Shown here: in pieces, positions 15,001-47,524 of the stretch
Numbering within the stretch: the stretch's first letter is position 1
Layout: each line of letters begins with the position of its first letter
Source: Baylisascaris procyonis
Taxonomy: Eukaryota; Nematoda; Chromadorea; Rhabditida; Ascarididae
Assembly (NCBI GenBank): GCA_037389465.1
Contig: JAZARR010000153.1
Coordinates: forward strand, 1,287,001 to 1,351,000
Reading direction: 5' to 3'
DNA length: 64,000 bases
Notes under the pieces: generated by a model
What the model was told of the DNA's origin: nothing
What the model saw: only the letters and a program-made list of their open reading frames with translations
Database searches by the model: none
Made by a program: the position numbers and the translations under genes

Positions 15001-16869
15001 ATCCCGCCCTCAAGCTGCTCCTAGCCGATGGAGGGAGTATTGCCGGATATTAGTTTAACAGCTCCAGCTGCGGTGCGAACAAATAAGCTCTTCATTCTCC
15101 TCAATATTGTCATCATTTAATTTTTTCTGCAAATATCATACATTTGTGGCAAATCATCTCCATGAATTTCACCTCTTCTATGACATCGTCCTATTTATTG
15201 ACGTTTCATCTTCATCGTTTCATAATCCCCGATTATTATTTGCATTGACACACAACATTAGCATATTTTAATCCTCAAGCATCAGGCGAATAAAGGATAA
15301 TCTTATATGCGATGTAACGTATATGAAAAATATATCGGTAGTATTTGACTTCTAAGTGAGGGGAGACTTCGAATCCTGCTGCGCACTAACATGACAGATA
15401 GTATAAAATCTACCAAAAATGTCAAAGAATAGGGGGAACTGTGGCCTGACCACGTGGTATTGTGGTCCTGGTCTATGCAAATGACCACGGATTGCCCCCC
15501 TCCCCACCCCCTCGCTGTTTAATGTGAGCTGCATGATAGGATCTTGATGAATGCTACAAATGTGATGCTGTAAAGATTTTTGTATTTTTTTATCAGGGTA
15601 TAACAACTTTCATTGTTAAAAGAGTGTTAAATTTTACTCCTGAGAAGTCTACTCACTAAGTACTCAGTAATATGCTCATGATTCTATTCGACTCTTGATT
15701 TGAGATATGCATTTCTGATCTATTAGCTTATCCTATCCGCATATTTTCGCTGCTGTGATTTATAGCATATTAGAAAATCGGTGCAGGTAAGTCCCTGATA
15801 GGCCAACTTTCATTGATTATTTTGATAAGGAAACTCTCATTTTGACTTATGTTAAGGCTCACTCAGCATCTAAACGAATACGACTGATGAATGCGAATAT
15901 TGAAACATTTGTAAAGGCAAACGAATTTGCCAACTGCACACTCTTCAAGTTTCAGTTATGCATCCGGAGCAATGTGTCGATGATGCTCACTTTTTGCTTC
16001 GATTTGCTATTGTTGAACTATAAATTCAAAACGATTGAAATGATTGCTTTAAGGGTTTTTTCATGTGTTGTTTGATTCGTTGCGTTGTTTCATTCACTGC
16101 ATATCGCCATACTTTCACGCAATGTCGTAATCGATGAAATAGACGACAACAATGTGCAACCCTCAAATTGTCGATTCGCTGAAAAATACGTTGAAGGCAT
16201 TGAATATTTCATATGTTGGTTATATTTTTTCCCAATCGCAAAATAAAAAATTTTTTCCCAAATGTGAGGAAATTGCAGTGGAAATTCTAGGATTTATGCA
16301 CCCAGCCAGCCAAGTAGTTATTTCTTCTCAGAAGAAATTCACACCTTGATCGATAAAGAAGATGAGACTTTTGCTGCACTGAATAACATTACGTACATGT
16401 GTAATTTTTTTATGACGTCCCCAAATGTGATCACGAAAGCGAAAGTTTGACACTTTTTTATCTAATATCTTCGTTTTTTTTTTGTCATGAATGAATCTAC
16501 TGCAGTGGAATCGGATACCTTCATCTATTCGGTGGAAAGCCACCTGTTCCCTTTAACAAACCCTTGAATAGAAACACTTTCGGCGATCAAGACGCTTTCC
16601 TCACAAATCTCACAAAGATGAAGCTCCAGAGCCTCTAATCCAACGAACATCAACGATCACCTGTGTGTGTGAAAAAAAAAATTACTTGATATAGCACATT
16701 GACAGCCTTTAGTACCATTTGATCGTGTTTACTGAACGACAATTTGTGTTGCGTTAGTGACTGTTTTCATTGAATCGATGAGTCCATTTCATGTTCGATT
16801 TCATTCCACTGTACGCAATCGATCTATGTGTATTGATTGATAAATGCATTTGTGTTGAAAGCTTCAAAG
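1..16869. other. Noncoding region upstream of the peptide GPCR gene; no gene supported
   Basis: About 16.9 kb of AT-rich sequence without any exon series I can defend. Open frames here are short and mostly lack an ATG, a hydrophobic pattern or flanking splice sites. It holds several G-rich purine tracts (near 411, 3963, 5065, 6244, 9940, 10195 and 11246), short GA runs and a cluster of TTGCAAT-like words near 4500-4590. The promoter of the downstream receptor gene presumably lies toward the right end, but I see no defined element. Confidence 0.5.
11246..11270 (+). other. Four-tract G-quadruplex motif
   Basis: Four runs of four G are separated by loops of 1, 2 and 6 bases (A, TC, AGAGTC). This fits the standard G-quadruplex pattern on the + strand. 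Sequence to the right continues purine-rich. Folding in vivo is not shown by the sequence. Confidence 0.7.
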
Positions 16870-16884
16870 CATCTGAGGTTTCAG
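16870..16884 (+). promoter_or_regulatory. Splice acceptor just upstream of the GPCR start (possible spliced-leader site)
   Basis: A TTTCAG ends at 16884, ten bases before the ATG at 16894. In nematodes this spacing fits trans-splicing of a spliced leader onto a short 5' UTR. An out-of-frame ATG at 16886 opens a tiny eight-codon frame that ends at 16912. The acceptor could instead join an upstream coding exon in phase 0, which I could not find. Confidence 0.45.
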
Positions 16885-16893
16885 AATGCGAAA

Positions 16894-37071
<20,178 letters not shown>

Positions 37072-37512
37072 TAATGTCTCGTTGAATCGCTAACCATTAT
37101 GGTGCTCGAGAGCTTGGAACGTAAACGACTGTTGCCTTTCTGGGAGGATCAAGGAAGAAATTTCTTTCTTTATTAGAAGTGAAAAAAGTCACTTTTCCTA
37201 AAAAAGTAAAAAAGTAACTGTCTTTTTGAGTTCAAAAATCAACTCTTATAAGTATATGAATATCGCTGCACTGAACTATCCTGGAAACGGATGCTACTTA
37301 TTAAAATTTCGCACATCACGTTCTACATTTCCTTTTGCAATTGACTCATTTTGAGTGCACAAATGAAATGAAAATTTCAATCCTACTGGTGACGACTTCA
37401 GTTATTACGCTTCGTAATGCTATGCAATCGTGCAGCAACTCATTTCTCGTATATTTTCTGCTGAACTCTTTTTTTTTTCAAATTGCTTCCATTCGCCGTT
37501 CGATAATTGCAT

Positions 37513-37518
37513 AATAAA
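37513..37518 (+). terminator. Candidate poly(A) signal of the GPCR gene
   Basis: The first AATAAA I found downstream of the GPCR stop codon lies about 440 bases beyond it. Another AATAAA occurs near 38322. No transcript evidence is available to choose between them. Confidence 0.3.
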
Positions 37519-37721
37519 TGCTTTTAATTAAACACTGTGAATTTGCACTTGTAGTCAAAAGCGCTTGTTTGTGAATGTTCACACGCTCAGGTGGTTTTCC
37601 TCAATTGTTTTTATCAATGAATTGGTGATTAAGAATATTACCTCTGCACATTTGAATAAGAAAGAGTTAACTCTTTGGAAAGTAAATAGACAATGCAAAA
37701 GTACGATTGCGATGACATATT

Positions 37722-38279
37722 TTGGCTTATTGTTGTGAAAGTTTTTTCGACTTTCAAAATGATAATTTTAAATTAAACGCAACGATTCGATTTGAAGAAA
37801 TTTTTCCAACATTCGGATATTTGTGGGAATTGCTTTACGCTACAGCAGCCGTTATCATGGGTAGTGAAAATAAAATTATGAAAATAGCCATCTTATACAG
37901 CCCCTTCCTCTGTCCTTCTCGATATCAGGAGGACTACGTGGCGGAACCTCACAGCGTTGAACGAATCTTAGATATCTGTGCCTCGTTTATTCCATCCCCG
38001 ACTGAGGTAGTGGAATCACGTTCATTTTCTTTTAAGCTTAACTCATTCGGCACTACACCTGGCTGTCTAATCAATGCGCCAGCTTTTCATCAATATAAAT
38101 ACGAAATAAGTGTAGCACAGAGGAATACCACAATTTATCGAATATCGAGTTCAATCCCATTCATATCGGAGATGAGAAAGATGCATCTAATGAATTATAT
38201 GCAACATTGCAAGTTGGCATTGATATATGGCATGCAAAAATTTTACAGCGAAATTATCACTGCGAGCGTTATGAATTGA
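37722..38279 (+). CDS. Uncertain 185-codon open frame downstream of the GPCR gene
   Basis: This is the longest open frame in the window, open for 185 codons and closed by TGA at 38279. The first in-frame ATG is at 37857, giving 140 residues. It lies 0.65 kb after the GPCR stop, on the same strand, inside the gap between two convergent genes. Composition is mixed and globular-looking (YQEDYVAEPHSVERILDICA), with no signal peptide, clear membrane span or motif I know. There is no obvious acceptor beside the ATG. It could be an exon of an unrecognised gene, a decayed insertion, or a chance opening in a 3' UTR. Confidence 0.25.
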   Translation: MAYCCESFFDFQNDNFKLNATIRFEEIFPTFGYLWELLYATAAVIMGSENKIMKIAILYSPFLCPSRYQEDYVAEPHSVERILDICASFIPSPTEVVESRSFSFKLNSFGTTPGCLINAPAFHQYKYEISVAQRNTTIYRISSSIPFISEMRKMHLMNYMQHCKLALIYGMQKFYSEIITASVMN

Positions 38280-38591
38280 AACTGTAGCGGATGTCAACTC
38301 TAAAAAGCAAATGTATCATTACAATAAACGTTCATCATATAAGAGGCAAAAGGATTTAAAGATCTCGAGGATAAATAATCAGCTTCAATTCGTATAAACC
38401 AAAAGATTTGCTCCGTTGCAATCTTGCAACGATCTGCTAGATGTCGCAAAATGTGCCCCTCACTTTAGTGATTCCTGCAGCCAAAACAGAAGCTAAGTAG
38501 CCGAAAAACTGTTGCCCAAAATCCGCTCGACCAGTGCAAATGATTTTGGGGTGCAGTGTCAAAATCAAACACAATTCGGACGAAAGAAAAG

Positions 38592-38945
38592 CTACATGTT
38601 CACTATGAGACTGTTGTTGAGGTCTCTGGTCAGGTTGTTTCTTTTGCCCGCTTCTCCGCAGAAACACAAAACCTCGCAATCCCTGAACACTTCAAGAACT
38701 TGCCCTACTGCGCGTTTTTTGCAACAAGTATGACCTGATATCATCTCCAGCATTAGAAATAGACCAGAAGCAACAATAACTACAAAAATAAATCCGTAAA
38801 AACTGTTACATAAGCAAAGAAACAGGTTCTGCTGACTTATTCCTTTAACAACTGCTTGGCTTCCATAGGGAGTATGTGTTATACCAACGAATTTTTTTAA
38901 GCCAATAATCAACACATAACACAAGACCGAATAATAGCAGTGCAT
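38592..38945 (-). CDS. Uncertain 117-codon hydrophobic open frame just after the protease gene
   Basis: On the minus strand, 34 bases beyond the protease stop, an ATG at 38945 opens 117 codons. The product would have two hydrophobic stretches (YYSVLCYVLIIGL and YGFIFVVIVASGLFLMLEMI) and a Cys- and Lys-rich tail. The frame was already open in the last protease exon, which weakens the case for an independent gene. An ATTAAA (38953-38958) just before it could instead be the protease poly(A) signal. I do not recognise the product. Confidence 0.2.
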   Translation of the reverse strand: MHCYYSVLCYVLIIGLKKFVGITHTPYGSQAVVKGISQQNLFLCLCNSFYGFIFVVIVASGLFLMLEMISGHTCCKKRAVGQVLEVFRDCEVLCFCGEAGKRNNLTRDLNNSLIVNM

Positions 38946-38979
38946 AAATAAGACTTTAATGCTGTAGACCTTAACGATG

Positions 38980-41900
38980 TTAGTATTGCCTCGATTTCGC
39001 AAAACCAATCCGTCTATTTTGCATATCATGAACATTACAATATTCACGAATGAACGGATCGCCAAGGATCCACGATATCGACAAGCCCATACTTTGAAGT
39101 GAAACCATTGCTAATTCACAACGACGAGCACCCATCTGCAAAGGTGGAAAGAAATGTATACTCATCGAATTAGCACAGAATTAAAATGATAACTGAATTA
39201 GAATAGGAATCAAACTGAAGTAAAATAAAGTAGCATATATTATTCAAAATTTGAATGAAAGTTTTTCGTTATAAAACTCACAGAAACTGTTTGCTGCGGT
39301 TGAGACAAAAATTATCCATATTGAAAAAAAAAAGCCAAACTTTTATAATAATATAAAAAATAAAGACCACCTTCTAGTCATCCTTGATCATTTCCGTTCA
39401 GTCCATCAATCTTATGACTGATCTTCGCAAGAAAGAGCTGAATATTTATTTCGAAGATGTGGGATTTAAAAAAAAAATTCCGATTACAATAGCTGCATTA
39501 AGTTCAAGCTCATATGCTCCTCTGTTCTCTGCTCCTCTTTTCTTTACAGGCTAGAGTCACAGCGACTCCAGTTCATCTTTCTGTTGCGAGTTCTCCTGCA
39601 TACGGGAAGTGAGAAGTACGCATGTTCAACCGAAGCATCATATTCGAATCAACTAAGCCAGAAGTCTTTAATTCATGTGAAAATTTACCCTGACAATGTA
39701 GTTATCGCTTGTTACTGTATATTCATGCCCACCAATAACAAACGTCATATTTGGCAACTGTCCATGATTGCATGATACCACGTATCCACTCTGATCTTCC
39801 TAAAACATTCATATAGTTTAGTGCAACTCTTTCAAACAATCACGCATGTTTTGACATAACGGTTCTTTGCTAATATTCTGACAAAAAAAAAATAATATTT
39901 TTCGCTTATATATCTACAGCAGCTTGAAAATCTTTTCTTGAATACAATACAAAATTATTAAGCTCGTAATCGTTACAGCCAGTAATAAATCTCTGTCTGC
40001 TCCTTTCCACTTCATAGTTTTTCGACGATGAAAATTCAAGATTCCGAAGAAAGCTAAGCATAAATATTATTCGCAATAGAAGTATATATCACTATGAATT
40101 AGTCAGCAGAATTCAAAAAATTCTACCGACTAGAAATGGAGATAAGAGAGAACGCTTTTAGAAATTTTGCAAGTTAAAATATTCAAGGCATTAAGCGCAA
40201 CATGTGAGTTGCTTGAACAATAACCGAGGAAACTGCTACGATGACGACAAAGGTCAGCAAAGATCAGGAAAATCAGGTAGAGACCTCCCTCAAGTTTGAT
40301 TTGCCAAATTGGTAGACGTACGATCTGGCAGCAAAATAATAAAACTCATGGTGGCATGATATTCTAGTATCACAGTTAAAATCTGTTGAACGAACATGCG
40401 TCGGTTGAGAGATCCCCGACGAGGAGCACTTACATTGGAGAGGGGACCCTGAAGAGGAAACAGAGGAATTGTTCACCGACAACAAGTTCGCCTGAGAAGA
40501 AAATATTTTTTGTTCACATAGTCTGTATGTTGATATTTTCAGACATATTACATATAATCTAGATTATTCGGCTCTACGTAATATTCATTCATATTTATTA
40601 TCTCTGTCGTCCTGTGAGATATTTTGCGCATGTGAAGTAGAAAAAAAACTGCTTTCAGGCACCTTCGGATAAAACCTTAGCATAAACAGGTGAACAATGC
40701 GCTCTGCGTTGGGTGACCCTAGACTGACTCACTGGTGTGCCAAATAATGGCCAAGAAGCAGGCACTTAAGCGTTTTGTTAGCAAAGGCTATACGAGTAAT
40801 GCGAAGTCATGAAAATATTCATTTATAAATTCAATCATAGTGACCCTTCATAGCCACATGTTTCGTTGCTTGACTGAGCGACTGCCTCAGCAAAGTCGAA
40901 TGACTACTTCAATTTCTCACTAAACTGCATAAAACGCCGAAAGCTTTTCTAGCTCTAGTTCTCATGCGAAGTGGTTGTATAGCTCTGTTGGTAAGCATAT
41001 CTGACGACTATGTTGGGATATTGATGATAATGGTATGGTCAGCACATTATGATATCAGTGGAATGGTGAACGCACTGTGATATCAGTGAGATGGCCAATA
41101 AATACTGATACCAGTGGCATGGTCAGTACATTCTCATAAGGTTCTCATAAGGTGGAAAAGTCAGTAAGGTAATTCCATATCAGTCTGATTCGCATTAACT
41201 TCCATCTTTCACGGCTTGGAGATTTCGCACGCACTATTGCGATATGAATGTGACCTTTGCTCCGATTGCTCGCGCAACGCTCTGAACTATGTTGCTGGGC
41301 GCTCCAAGGAAGCTAGTTCCGGTATCCGAGATCACTTGCACTGTTGAGGTGCCAAGAAGAGTTGTGCCAAAATAGAACCTCAAAAAACAGTTTTGCTCAT
41401 CTGACTTAATCATCGGAATAACGCATAAAGTTTGTATATTCAAACTCCGAATAATTGCACATTTACTAGGAATTAAAACTTCAGAGTCAAGTCAAACAAG
41501 ATTAAAACAATCAGGACCAAAATTTAACACAGAAAGTGACAAAAAAATGAATAAAAAGTAAAAAAAAAAAACCAAATTCTGACCAATGCTTATTTTGACT
41601 CACCAAACGCATAAATAAAAAACCGAATAACAAAAAAGCCGAAGAAGTTAAATGCCAAAAGCCCATATGCATATATTTACTTATTTATTTATTCGTTTAT
41701 TTGCTTATTTCTTTCTACCAAGGTTTTTTCTAATATTGCGAAAAGTGAAGAAATAGAATTGTAATAGCGGATACTTTTCCAATCTGAACTGGAAGTAAGT
41801 TGCGGATGATAGTGGAACATAATTGACCTGTGAATCGCAATTGACGTCATCAAAGCCACCAAACGTATAAACTCCCCCGTCCAGAGATCCTCCATAACCC

Positions 41901-44900
41901 TATAAAGGATTTGGTATTATAGGAAGTAAAGAGAAGCGAAGATGTTCCTGCTGACGCTTATGCTGATTCGATTGAAGATCAATTTGCAAAGTCAGACGAT
42001 CTATGACACCTAAACATTTCTAAAACCATTTGATGATTTGCTAGAGATGCACCTATCTGAAACAATTCAACAACAATAACAATTGCTACTTACTTTTGAA
42101 GCGACCTAACTTCATGTAAGCTCTCTTTAAAATATTTTGCTTTACGCTTTCTTTTCAGCAGTTTATATAAAGCGGCCTATAAACAGTATTTTCAATTGTA
42201 TTCAGTGACAAGTGATATTAAGCGAAGGGATAGGAATTGAAAAATTCCCTGCAAAAAAAAAAAAAATTGAGGAGTTACGCTAGCAATGGTTTGTGACGCA
42301 TTTTTACCCCCCATATATCAGAAAACGCTTGCAAATGTGAATTTGTAGAAGCGCAACAAAGTATCACCTTGATATGAGGAAATCAACTGCGGGTATTTCG
42401 AAAAAAAGAAAAAAAAAAGAAAAAAGAATCTCCTCAATTCAGAATATTGACCCGTGCAGAACAAACATGATTCATCTATGTCGACGAATCGTCAAAATTA
42501 GCTAAACACTCACCGCCCTCCTTAAGAAGACAGTGAAAGTGGCTTCATTGATGATATTTTGCCGATAAGCAGCAAGAAATGGAGGCAGTGTATTATCAAC
42601 TGAGAGAGACTGAAATGCAAGACCTAGAATACCGTCGAATGCTGAATCTGCCATGATTTGTGGATCCAATACGGTCGCTTGACCGAACGTTACGTTGATG
42701 TTCATTCCGCCAAGCTGAAAATCCGTAAATGATACCTAGCAACCTGTTATCGTCACTTTTGTTGAGATGGAACTCTATTGGCTTGTACGATTTTGCAATG
42801 AAACACAAGACATCGATGACTGTCATAACTGAAAATTTTACCCCCTTTCACCTAAACAGTTGTAATACAGTGTTCCGAGTCTTTAATCGATGAAAAAATG
42901 AAGGGCCAGAATGTAGCAATGCATATTAGATAGTTGCCTACATATGTCAGAAGGTGATCACCAATTTCGCATTCTCGATTTTTTTGGCACATGGCTCGAG
43001 AGGTCAATAACTTGCAAGCCAATTTTGTCCTGTAACAGATCGAGCGGTGCTCAAATGGGAAACTTTTCGTTAGGTAATCACAGGGTTTATCGGTTCCAAT
43101 ACTAAGCGGATTCTTAGGTTTTTTAAATATTGTTATTGACTATAGTCGTCTTTACCCACGACTATCATCTCTCAACGTGAGCAACACCGAAACACACTTT
43201 TCCTCATTTTATATGAAGTTTAGAAAAACCGGATCAAAATTCGTCCCTCTGGGCTTCAGATGTGACGTAGATGACATATCACCACACTCTCCCAGACACA
43301 CATGCCAAACGAAACCTATACCACAGACAAACTGAAACAGACCACACCCGACGACCTACACACCACACATACCACACTCTTCAACACACGCCAAACGGAA
43401 TCTATACCCCACACAAAAGAAACAGACCACACATGGCGCCCCACACACACCTCATATACATAGACACACGGACATGCACAGCTCCCCCTTCCACACCGCA
43501 CACCACAAGCACTCCACACGAAATCGAATCCCTCGCCCCTTCTTCACTAGTATACTTACCCTCCCTCCAATGCGTAACGCGCTATGCTACATATACCCCC
43601 TTGTACACTCCCCTAAGAAAATGACACTTCAAGGCATATAGATAGAGAGGTGAACAATACCCCAAGAAAGAGACACACAAAGAACGCGTACAGCTTATAG
43701 AAAGGAGGCTACGAAACTATGAACACTATGGGTAGAACTGAGGATACGAATCTCTACTGTTTGTCTGAATTTTATTTCAGTATTTATGTTAGGCACAGAG
43801 GTGGCTTCGCCCCCCCCCCTCCCCTCTATACTACACACAAAGATAACTATAGATCGCTTGATCGCCCTCGAGTGAGTATCCGACTGCGCTGTTGTATGTT
43901 TGTGAAACCAAAGAGCAAATTTTACCGTATATACATTCGTTTGGAAAAACGTATACACACACACTCTCTCTCTATGTTACGCCACACCTTGTACTCCTCT
44001 CGACCACCCGTAATAGCACTGCTTCTGGGACAGAACTTTATACTCTTACTTGCGATCAAAAAACTTTTTCGCATTTGGTAAGTGTGGAAGGCGTTGAGTG
44101 TGATAAATGGCTTATATACAGACTTTTATCTCACATACACTACACCTACCCACACCAAATTTTATAGGTCTCGAAAACACCACCTCACCATCCTTTCATC
44201 AATAAATCACCCCTTCTATTAATTCCCTCAGCCGAAAACGTTAGCCAAAGTCCATAATAATTGGTGATCTTCTGTATTAGGTAAGGTGATCTTTTGTATA
44301 AGGCAGATTGACGACATATGACCGAAGAAGCAATAAATGCGTGATCATTACTCGGTCCTTACGATCAATGAAGGGAAATATCGTCGGCTCATGATTACAA
44401 CTTCAGTTATTCTTTAGTAGAACCTCCTTGATATTTGCAAATACACGAACATTAATGATATCTTGTCCATAGAATCCAGCTGCCATTCCAGATCCATATT
44501 TAATTTGCCATGTTCCACTGTGTTCGCTGTAGGTATTCGATGTGATTGCATTGAAGAATAGCTTATTTGGGCATTTGCTGAAAGCGTTCGATTATTGAAT
44601 TAATGCAATCCCCGGTTATTCCAGAAGTTCATCATTTATACTCAACTCCTTCGCAAAATAAGTTGCTGTTAGCGAAGAAGAGAAGAAATTTTCAAAGGAA
44701 TAAACAAGAGGACTGAAATATTCTCATAGCATCATCGTTCGCAAAGGATCTCTCAAGATGACGATGAGGTGAGGTTTAAAAAAAGGAGAGTTCAGGCCAG
44801 GTCAGTGGAAATTTCTGAGGGTACAAAAGTTTTAACAAAAAAAAAACTTCTATTCTAATTGCGGACTGAAATTTACATGATCACAATATTTCCTGTTTTA

Positions 44901-46820
44901 TTGTAATATGTTCTATCTAGTGAAATTCTTGTCATAAGTGTTTATGACGTGTACACTTTTAAGGGTCCGTTAAGCAGTAAGACTTCTCAACTGTAAAACT
45001 TGTCCACTTGAGATAAAATACATAGACTTGATCCATCTATGATATGCGCCTCTCACATTATACAAGAATGAACAAAGTGCTGCACTTCTTTTTGCAATTT
45101 GTTTTGCAGTAATCGAACGCAGTCTTTGACCATATCGATCATTTTCTAATGCTTGTTGCATATAGAGAATTTGTGACATTAAGTAGATACCATACGCAAC
45201 TACGTCCCCAAATGTGTAGCTCTCATTTCATCGATTTTCTAATTTAAGCTGCACAACTGACAGAATGGCATAAAAAACGCACACAGATAAGATAATGCTA
45301 CAAATATGTAATCATCAATAATGGAGAAAAAATAACAAGATGAATTCATATTCTTAGGAAATCGGCCGCTCAAGTATATCCGCTACAAAAGGCTGATACA
45401 ATGTGACCACATTCAGACATCTACAAGAATGTCTTCAACTCCTTTGAAGTGACAGAGTAATTTGAAGTTGTTAAATGCAGTAGACCGTAAAATTCCACTA
45501 CTTTATGGGCGCAAGGCTTGAAATACTTAAGAAGCGCATATGGAGGTACAAATATGCGTAGAAGTGTACGCATGTGCACAAACCCACACGCATAAACAAA
45601 TTTCCTCGTACACAATATTCTTGCCTATCAACTCTTACCACAAACGGACGCACACACTTATGTCATATATGCAGATCATTGCATACCTCTCATAATATAA
45701 ATGTTTCATTGAAGATCTAAAAGTCACACGTATGAGAAGATAGACTACCGCTTTTTTTTTTAAACATTCAAATGGGAAATTTTCGGCTAACCTTTGAGTG
45801 AAATCGTTTTGAAGAGTGCAACAACCTTTATTGCAAAGTTTATTGCAAAACATTGTGGGTAATCCATGGCAATAATAGTCACAAATACCACAAGAAATAT
45901 CAGGTACCCAAAAATCTGCACTACCAGTATCGAGTACGACTCTCATCGGTGTTCGTTGTGATCCCATTGTAATACTTCCAACATACTCAACGTCCGAATA
46001 ATCGGTTACCTAAATATTATCGATGCATTCAATGATACCTTTAGAGGATGCGATAATTTTTAGTGATAATACACTTAGACAAATTGATTCGTAGCAAAAT
46101 TCTATTCCCTGAGAATGAAACATTTCCAAGAGATTATGAAAAATAGCAAGAAGTACTCTTTCAAAATTTGTGAAAATTATGCACTCTCCTTTTGTTATAT
46201 TTTTGGAATTTGAATTGAGAGCGATGCTTTGGTTGTGAGAAATTCTTAAATGAAATGTTAAACAGAATTAATAAGGTCATTGACAAGTGTCCCCATGTGA
46301 TTTCTGATGGAAAGAATCATTTTCAGAGAATCTTATTAGTGATAAAACTTCTAACTCGCTAGCTACAAAGAAATTCTAATTTGTGGATTGTTTTTGAAAT
46401 ATTAAATTGTAGCCGGATCGGAGGCATATCTATGGAAAAAAGCCCCTAAGAGTGAAAGCATGTTTTTGTCGAAATATCTAGCAGCTATCATATAGGCAAG
46501 TTGGTTGGCTGAGGGTAAGGCATCGCATCTGCTAAACATTCGATGGATCATTGAGCAAAACCACTTTTTTTTGAAAAAGTTTGTTCACATTGCGTCCATA
46601 TCAATGAACCATAATGACTTACAACGGTGGAATATTTACCAGCCAATCTGAGTGTCCTCCATTTAGGTGGCAAACCTAATCGAATCCTCTTACTTCGTTC
46701 GCTTTCAATTTTTTCAACTTGCATTTTGAAGACGGCCAACGCAGGTTCAATGATCAGTAGTACTGACAACATCAGAAGCACTGTAGGTATGTTCATGCAC
46801 TTTCCACGCAGAGTTCCCAT
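38980..46820 (-). CDS. Secreted pepsin-like aspartic protease (family A1), 8 exons
   Basis: Exons on the minus strand: 46820-46623, 46009-45792, 44577-44451, 42714-42514, 41899-41775, 41378-41255, 39799-39689, 39135-38980. They give 419 codons plus TAA in consistent phase. Residues 1-29 are a signal peptide, followed by a basic propeptide (VFKMQVEKIESERSKRI). The first catalytic motif is VVLDTGSADFWVP (D93) and the flap is KYGSG (Y166). FDGILGLAF closes the N-lobe, VISDTGTSFLGAP carries the second aspartate (D308), and WILGDPFIREYC then RRIGFAKS form the end. Seven cysteines crowd residues 106-130, an insert I associate with nematode ASP-type enzymes. Family knowledge suggests acid proteolysis in the gut or secretions; that role is inferred. 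The donors after exons 3 (GTTCGT) and 6 (GTCACA) are weak, and exon 3 could end six bases later. An ATG at 46796 is an alternative start. Confidence 0.88.
41035..41137. repeat. 28-bp tandem repeat, 3.7 copies
   Basis: Units begin ATGG at 41035, 41063, 41091 and 41119, exactly 28 bp apart, with a shared core GATATCAGTG or GATACCAGTG in the first three. The copies differ at several positions. It lies in protease intron 6 (41254-39800), close to its donor. A short CTCATAAGG doublet follows. Confidence 0.85.
42715..44450 (-). other. Protease intron 3 with a CA-rich, strand-biased island
   Basis: The central part (about 43270-44170) is rich in CAC, ACAC and CCC on the + strand, poor in G, and so differs sharply from the flanks. 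Long open frames on the + strand here are by-products of that bias. It includes an 86-bp diverged repeat and a C10 run at 43810. Confidence 0.6.
43298..43470. repeat. Diverged 86-bp direct repeat in CA-rich DNA
   Basis: The word GCCAAACG recurs at 43304 and 43390. Both copies go on through CTATACC, then GAAACAGACCACAC in the same order, giving a period of about 86 bp. It lies in protease intron 3. Confidence 0.65.
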
Positions 46821-46829
46821 TATTATCAG

Positions 46830-46835
46830 CTGAAA
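46830..46835 (-). promoter_or_regulatory. Splice acceptor upstream of the protease start (probable spliced-leader site)
   Basis: Read on the minus strand, TTTCAG ends ten bases before the ATG at 46820, the first ATG after it. This supports the longer start and fits nematode trans-splicing. No upstream coding exon is needed. Confidence 0.5.
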
Positions 46836-47524
46836 CATTCTAACGACACCGATGAAATTTCCATAAGTTGTTGTTTGCACCAATCTATCCGTTCTTGCTC
46901 CGTTGTTTACCACGGAGACAATTTATTTTCTAGTTTCCCACGGATGCGATTGAAGGTGACGAACATTTGATCACATGATTCACTTCTACAAGGGTAATTA
47001 ATATTTAATGATAGAATAAAAAAGCAAACCAATCCTTATCCACGATGATATTATAAAAATTAACATATCTTCAATGAATACTCTTACCAGTATATACGAT
47101 TATTTTGTATTAACATTTCATGTAGCGGAAGTTCATAAAAAATTATGAAGTATTACCTAACAAAACAGATCTTCTATAGCATCAACGCTGTTTTCTTTAA
47201 CGAAATAGTGAGTGAACGATTAATGAAATAAATCTGTTACGAAATATTCACTTTCCCTATTCAACTAACTACATATCTATAATATTACGTAGAACGTTGG
47301 GATAAAATATACTAATAAAGCAACCGGTAAATAAGTTGGCAAAGATTGCTGATAAACGTAGGTGTAAGCAAGAGCGCAATAAAACTTTGAAATGGCTCAT
47401 TGGGTTGTGTTGTTGGTGGAGTCGCTCATGAAGAGCAATCAAAGTTTGAAATGATGTGAATGCATTCTTTGCTCACAAAGGCGGATGCAACGATGCCCAA
47501 AAGACAACTTACACTTGTTGCTTA

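Noticed and set aside
40314..40498. Two exon-like pieces on the minus strand with strong splice sites, joining in phase and reading YFNCDT like the pepsin C-lobe
   Set aside because: The exon at 39799-39689 (GYVVSC, LPNMTFVIGG, DNYIV) is a far better pepsin segment and fits phase 0 on both sides. The two pieces are not needed.
43271..43624. 117-codon His/Thr/Pro-rich opening on the plus strand
   Set aside because: Made by CA-rich repeats inside a protease intron; no ATG context or splice sites.
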